Part shown: positions 61,815-64,000 of the stretch, one piece after another
How the letters are laid out: every line of letters starts with the position of its first letter
Position numbering within the stretch: position 1 is the stretch's first letter
Source of the DNA: RUG11237 sp045119215
Lineage (GTDB): Bacteria > Bacillota > Clostridia > Lachnospirales > Lachnospiraceae
Direction: 5' to 3'
NCBI GenBank assembly: GCA_045119215.1
Contig: JBGVDD010000229.1
Coordinates: 35,585 to 99,584, forward strand
DNA: 64,000 nucleotides
Made by a program: the position numbers and the translations under genes
Notes under the pieces: generated by a model
Told to the model about the DNA's origin: nothing
The model's input: only the letters and a program-made list of their open reading frames with translations
Databases searched by the model: none

Positions 61815-62054
61815 CTAAGCCACTTTAAAAGCCAATATCTTCGTAATCAACTTTGTTTCTAATCTGCGACGCAAGGTTTCGTCAACGCAATAGTGCGGAT
61901 TACCGTACTCATCATAGAGTTTTCTTGTAGCCAGAGCTGCAATATACCCTTCATAATGCTTTAAAACCATATTGATTGCTTCCACATCGCCGGAAGCCGC
62001 TGCCTCAATGATATGGTAAGGCAGCAATTTTGAATATTTACTTGTTTTCGCCAT
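61815..62054 (-). CDS. HTH_16-type conjugative element protein (Tn916 Orf8-like)
   Basis: 79 residues. The pattern LLPYHIIEAAASGDVEAINMVL, HYEGYIAALATRKLYDE and DETLRRRLETKLITKILAF is the helix-turn-helix 16 family of Tn916-like elements. It overlaps the sigma-like gene by 17 bp. The role in conjugative regulation is inferred from family placement. Confidence 0.88.
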   Translation of the reverse strand: MAKTSKYSKLLPYHIIEAAASGDVEAINMVLKHYEGYIAALATRKLYDEYGNPHYCVDETLRRRLETKLITKILAFKVA

Positions 62055-62478
62055 TCCTGATACCCTCCATAATCTTTTTTAATGCTTGAAGTGAGCTGAC
62101 CCGATGATGATGAATAGTGCTTCTGACAAGGTTCATGTGCTTGGCAATTTCCGTATCTGTCATATCCAAGAAAAATGATAGCAATATTACATTGCGTTTC
62201 TTTTCCGGCAAATACTTTAACGCTTCGCCAATCAGCTCGTCCTTGACTTCAACATCATAATCAAGAACACGAAACACCTCTGACTCCACTATGTACTCAT
62301 CCGTATTTGTCATTCGACTCAACTCCTCCTGTGTTAATTCCGAGAAAGAAACCTCATGCTTCAGCCGATAACTTCTCTCCCGTTCATAATCAATCATTTC
62401 ATTCTTCAGTAAGGTCTTGCAAAAGCTGTCAAACTGCTTTCTTATCCTCGACTGCTTTTCGGAAGAAGATTGCTCCAT
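62038..62478 (-). CDS. sigma-70 region 4-like regulator (Tn916 Orf7-like)
   Basis: 146 residues. The C-terminal half has a sigma region 4 HTH (KRNVILLSFFLDMTDTEIAKHMNLVRSTIHHHRVSS). The N-terminal half is variable. AAGGAGG lies 8 nt before the ATG. In Tn916 the homologous gene activates conjugation genes. It overlaps the HTH_16 gene. Confidence 0.88.
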   Translation of the reverse strand: MEQSSSEKQSRIRKQFDSFCKTLLKNEMIDYERERSYRLKHEVSFSELTQEELSRMTNTDEYIVESEVFRVLDYDVEVKDELIGEALKYLPEKKRNVILLSFFLDMTDTEIAKHMNLVRSTIHHHRVSSLQALKKIMEGIRNGENK

Positions 62479-62500
62479 AAGAGTTCACCTCCTTCCGTAC

Positions 62501-62839
62501 TCACTGGAACAGAGTGAAACATCTCCCTTTCACTCCGTAGCACGAATGGAAATTCCGGCTTCGTCGAAACCACGAAAACTTTTTCAAAAAAAATTTATAT
62601 ATAAAAAACGCCCATACAGACAATGTGCCTGCCGGACGTTCTTCATCAGAATAATATGAACTTACCTTTGTGTAATCTTTTACACTACCCGCAAGGGTGC
62701 ATTTGATATTACTGTAAAACGCTATTTTTTTAACAACTCTATCGTTTTGTACCTCGTAATCTCTATTTGTCGCATGAATAATCTCCACACAATCCGCAGA
62801 GAAAATAAGACACTCAAAAAAATCCCTTGCAGATTGCAT
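62501..62839 (-). CDS. possible small protein of the element
   Basis: 112 residues if started at the ATG 62839; an upstream ATG at 62866 has no ribosome binding site either. Sequence such as DRVVKKIAFYSNIKCTLAG looks protein-like, but the last 25 residues resemble leader DNA that is common upstream of Orf7-like genes. I do not recognise it. Confidence 0.35.
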   Translation of the reverse strand: MQSARDFFECLIFSADCVEIIHATNRDYEVQNDRVVKKIAFYSNIKCTLAGSVKDYTKVSSYYSDEERPAGTLSVWAFFIYKFFLKKFSWFRRSRNFHSCYGVKGRCFTLFQ

Positions 62840-62926
62840 TTTTTTTACAATCCACAGGGGACTCATATCATTAGTAGTCTATTACACTACTTATTTTTAA
62901 CTTCTAACACTTTTCACATTTTTAAG

Positions 62927-62938
62927 GTATCGCGATAC
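62927..62938. promoter_or_regulatory. 12-bp palindrome upstream of the XRE regulator
   Basis: GTATCGCGATAC is a perfect dyad 33 bp before the XRE start codon, and a GTATCG half-copy overlaps the ribosome-binding-site region. It is a plausible operator for the adjacent XRE repressor. Confidence 0.5.
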
Positions 62939-62971
62939 ACTACTTACGAAGAAGTATCGGAGGTGAATAGA

Positions 62972-63322
62972 ATGGCTAATACTACTAAAACCTTGGGTGA
63001 GCTTATGAAAGAACACCGTAACAGACTCCAGCTCACACAGGAACAGGTTGCTGAACTCATAGACTGCCACCCGCAATATTACAAAAACCTCGAAAATGGT
63101 AAAGGGAATCCAAGCATTCCACTTTTTTGTAAAATTATGCGTGCATTAAATATGTCCGCTGATTCTTACATCACACCCAATAACGACCAGAGTGATCCTG
63201 ATTATCAGGAAATGATACAAATCTTTAATCAATGTGATACATATCAGCGTTCCGTTCTTTTAGCAACTGGCAGGGCTCTTATCATGAATGCTCCTATTAA
63301 AAAGGATACAGAAAATATATAG
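62972..63322 (+). CDS. XRE-family transcriptional regulator of the element
   Basis: 116 residues from the ATG at 62972 (GGAGG with 8-nt spacing). A longer upstream frame is rejected. The HTH_3 domain is LGELMKEHRNRLQLTQEQVAEL ... QYYKNLENGKGNPSIPLFCKIMRAL. It is divergent from the sigma-like gene, as in Tn916-type regulation (Orf9-like repressor), so it probably controls it. Confidence 0.85.
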   Translation: MANTTKTLGELMKEHRNRLQLTQEQVAELIDCHPQYYKNLENGKGNPSIPLFCKIMRALNMSADSYITPNNDQSDPDYQEMIQIFNQCDTYQRSVLLATGRALIMNAPIKKDTENI

Positions 63323-63410
63323 TGTTTCTGTATCTAAAAAATAGTCTAATCTAATTTTTTTCTAGTCTTTTTATAGTTTTTCTATTGCCATTTATAGAAT
63401 GAATTTCAAA

Positions 63411-63444
63411 AGCTAGCTCATATCCGCAAAGAAATGAGCCAGCT
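63411..63444. terminator. hairpin between convergent genes
   Basis: AGCTAGCTCAT (63411-63421) and ATGAGCCAGCT (63434-63444) form a stem with one mismatch between the XRE gene and a convergent small gene. Confidence 0.5.
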
Positions 63445-63446
63445 TC

Positions 63447-63782
63447 TTATTGCAACTTTTTAATTAACTTTTGTATGTTTTCATTCATTGGTATCAACTG
63501 CAAACCTGACATAATTTGCAATGTATCTACAATCCCTTGGCAATATGCTTCCTGCTGTTCTTCAAACGCCACCTGCTGAAGCCGCATCACATACTCTTCT
63601 ATTATTTCCTGCTCCTGTGCTGAAATATTATCTAAGCACTTAACATATTGCGCCTTCGATAATTTCATTTTTTCTTTCTCTACAATGCAATTATCCAGAT
63701 GTACCAATCCAGTCCTCTGCATATCTGAACATCTCAACTCCTGTAAAAAGTCTGCAACTTTTTCCCATACTTCATTACTCAT
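63447..63782 (-). CDS. unrecognised small protein (111 aa) of the element
   Basis: 111 residues from the ATG at 63782 (AGGAGG with 7-nt spacing). An ATG two codons earlier lies too close to that box. It is helical and Glu/Gln-rich (QEQEIIEEYVMRLQQVAFEEQ) with no recognised domain. It converges with the XRE gene and is probably part of the integrative element cargo. Confidence 0.65.
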   Translation of the reverse strand: MSNEVWEKVADFLQELRCSDMQRTGLVHLDNCIVEKEKMKLSKAQYVKCLDNISAQEQEIIEEYVMRLQQVAFEEQQEAYCQGIVDTLQIMSGLQLIPMNENIQKLIKKLQ

Positions 63783-63860
63783 CGCCATTCCTCCTACCAA
63801 TATTATTCCATTCTCTACATAAAAAATAAGCAGATATTGCGTATTTCATTCCACATTATC

Positions 63861-64000
63861 GTAAGTGCTCCAAAAAACAGCGTTCTTCAATCTTCTACTC
63901 ATACCTGATATAATTTCCTGGATTAAATTTATCCAGGAGGTAACATATGGAAAGCGAAAAGTTCTTATTATGGAAACAACGTCTTGAAGAAATTAAGCAT
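63861..64000 (+). mobile_element. probable left end of an IS66-family element
   Basis: GTAAGTGCTCCAAAAAACAG at 63861-63880 resembles the GTAAGYG-type terminal inverted repeat of IS66 elements. It is followed 67 bp later by a gene start with a TnpA-like beginning. The element runs off the window, so this is inference. Confidence 0.5.
63947..64000 (+). CDS. partial gene, possibly IS66 accessory TnpA
   Basis: Only 18 codons are visible (MESEKFLLWKQRLEEIKH). AGGAGG lies 8 nt before the ATG. The N terminus resembles the small TnpA accessory protein of IS66-family elements (family knowledge). Confidence 0.5.
   Translation, partial: MESEKFLLWKQRLEEIKH

Noticed and set aside
61553..61828. 91-codon plus-strand frame in the int/xis element gap
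   Set aside because: No ribosome binding site and no protein-like pattern.
1..64000. CRISPR arrays, rRNA or tRNA genes
   Set aside because: No regular spacer arrays and no cloverleaf or rRNA signatures were recognised by eye; a tRNAscan/CRISPR finder run would be needed to be certain.

Overview
The window looks like a low-GC chromosomal segment of an anaerobic gut Firmicute, most likely a Lachnospiraceae member (Roseburia/Agathobacter/Butyrivibrio-like). The evidence is formate-tetrahydrofolate ligase, Rex, an exported GH13 pullulanase lipoprotein, T-box-controlled amino acid genes, many Big2-domain surface proteins, a CFI-box protein and a Tn916-type integrative element. The genus is inferred from gene content only. 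Almost everything lies on the minus strand.

Layout. 1-16.3 kb: housekeeping genes (fhs fragment, ftsK/spoIIIE with tepA, metY, a CFI-box protein, yebC, a CBS-domain CorC-like protein, mazF, alr, nnr, rex, yqeY, pullulanase). 16.4-22.6 kb: trpE-G-D-C-B-A behind a promoter and a tryptophan (UGG) T-box; trpF is absent. 22.7-25.2 kb: an orphan HipA-like kinase and NADP isocitrate dehydrogenase. 25.3-38.5 kb: a type VII secretion (T7SSb/WXG100) locus. It holds a transmembrane Ser/Thr kinase, a DUF4176 protein, a polytopic membrane protein, a glycine-zipper effector-like protein, three WXG100 proteins, YukD, EssC with its FHA domains in a separate overlapping frame, a BspA-type LRR protein and a Big2 protein. 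38.6-41 kb: a subtilase, a tiny Cys-rich two-segment hydrophobic protein and two small unknown proteins. 41-51.6 kb: leuS, a membrane protein, tyrA, queA and T-box-controlled pheST, followed by a 145-nt nested palindromic element. 51.6-58.9 kb: two giant paralogous exported Big2/beta-helix proteins. 59-59.5 kb: an LMW tyrosine phosphatase. 59.8-64 kb: one end of a Tn916-family element (int, xis, HTH_16, sigma-like, XRE regulator), with what looks like the left end of an IS66-family element at the window edge.

How the parts work together. EssC, YukD, the WXG100 proteins and the effector/membrane pair form the secretion machine and its cargo. A strong sigma-70-type promoter upstream of the Big2 gene can drive the whole run down to DUF4176. 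The kinase (intact catalytic residues) and the FHA domains (phosphothreonine binders) suggest phospho-control of secretion. EssA, EssB and EsaA are not seen.

The most interesting signals are four. The essC reading frame is interrupted exactly at an A7 run, and a -1 shift there restores a canonical 1497-residue EssC. The glycine-zipper effector and the overlapping membrane protein look like a toxin/immunity pair. The nested palindrome behind pheT is unexplained. The 14-Cys peptide is divergent from a subtilase.
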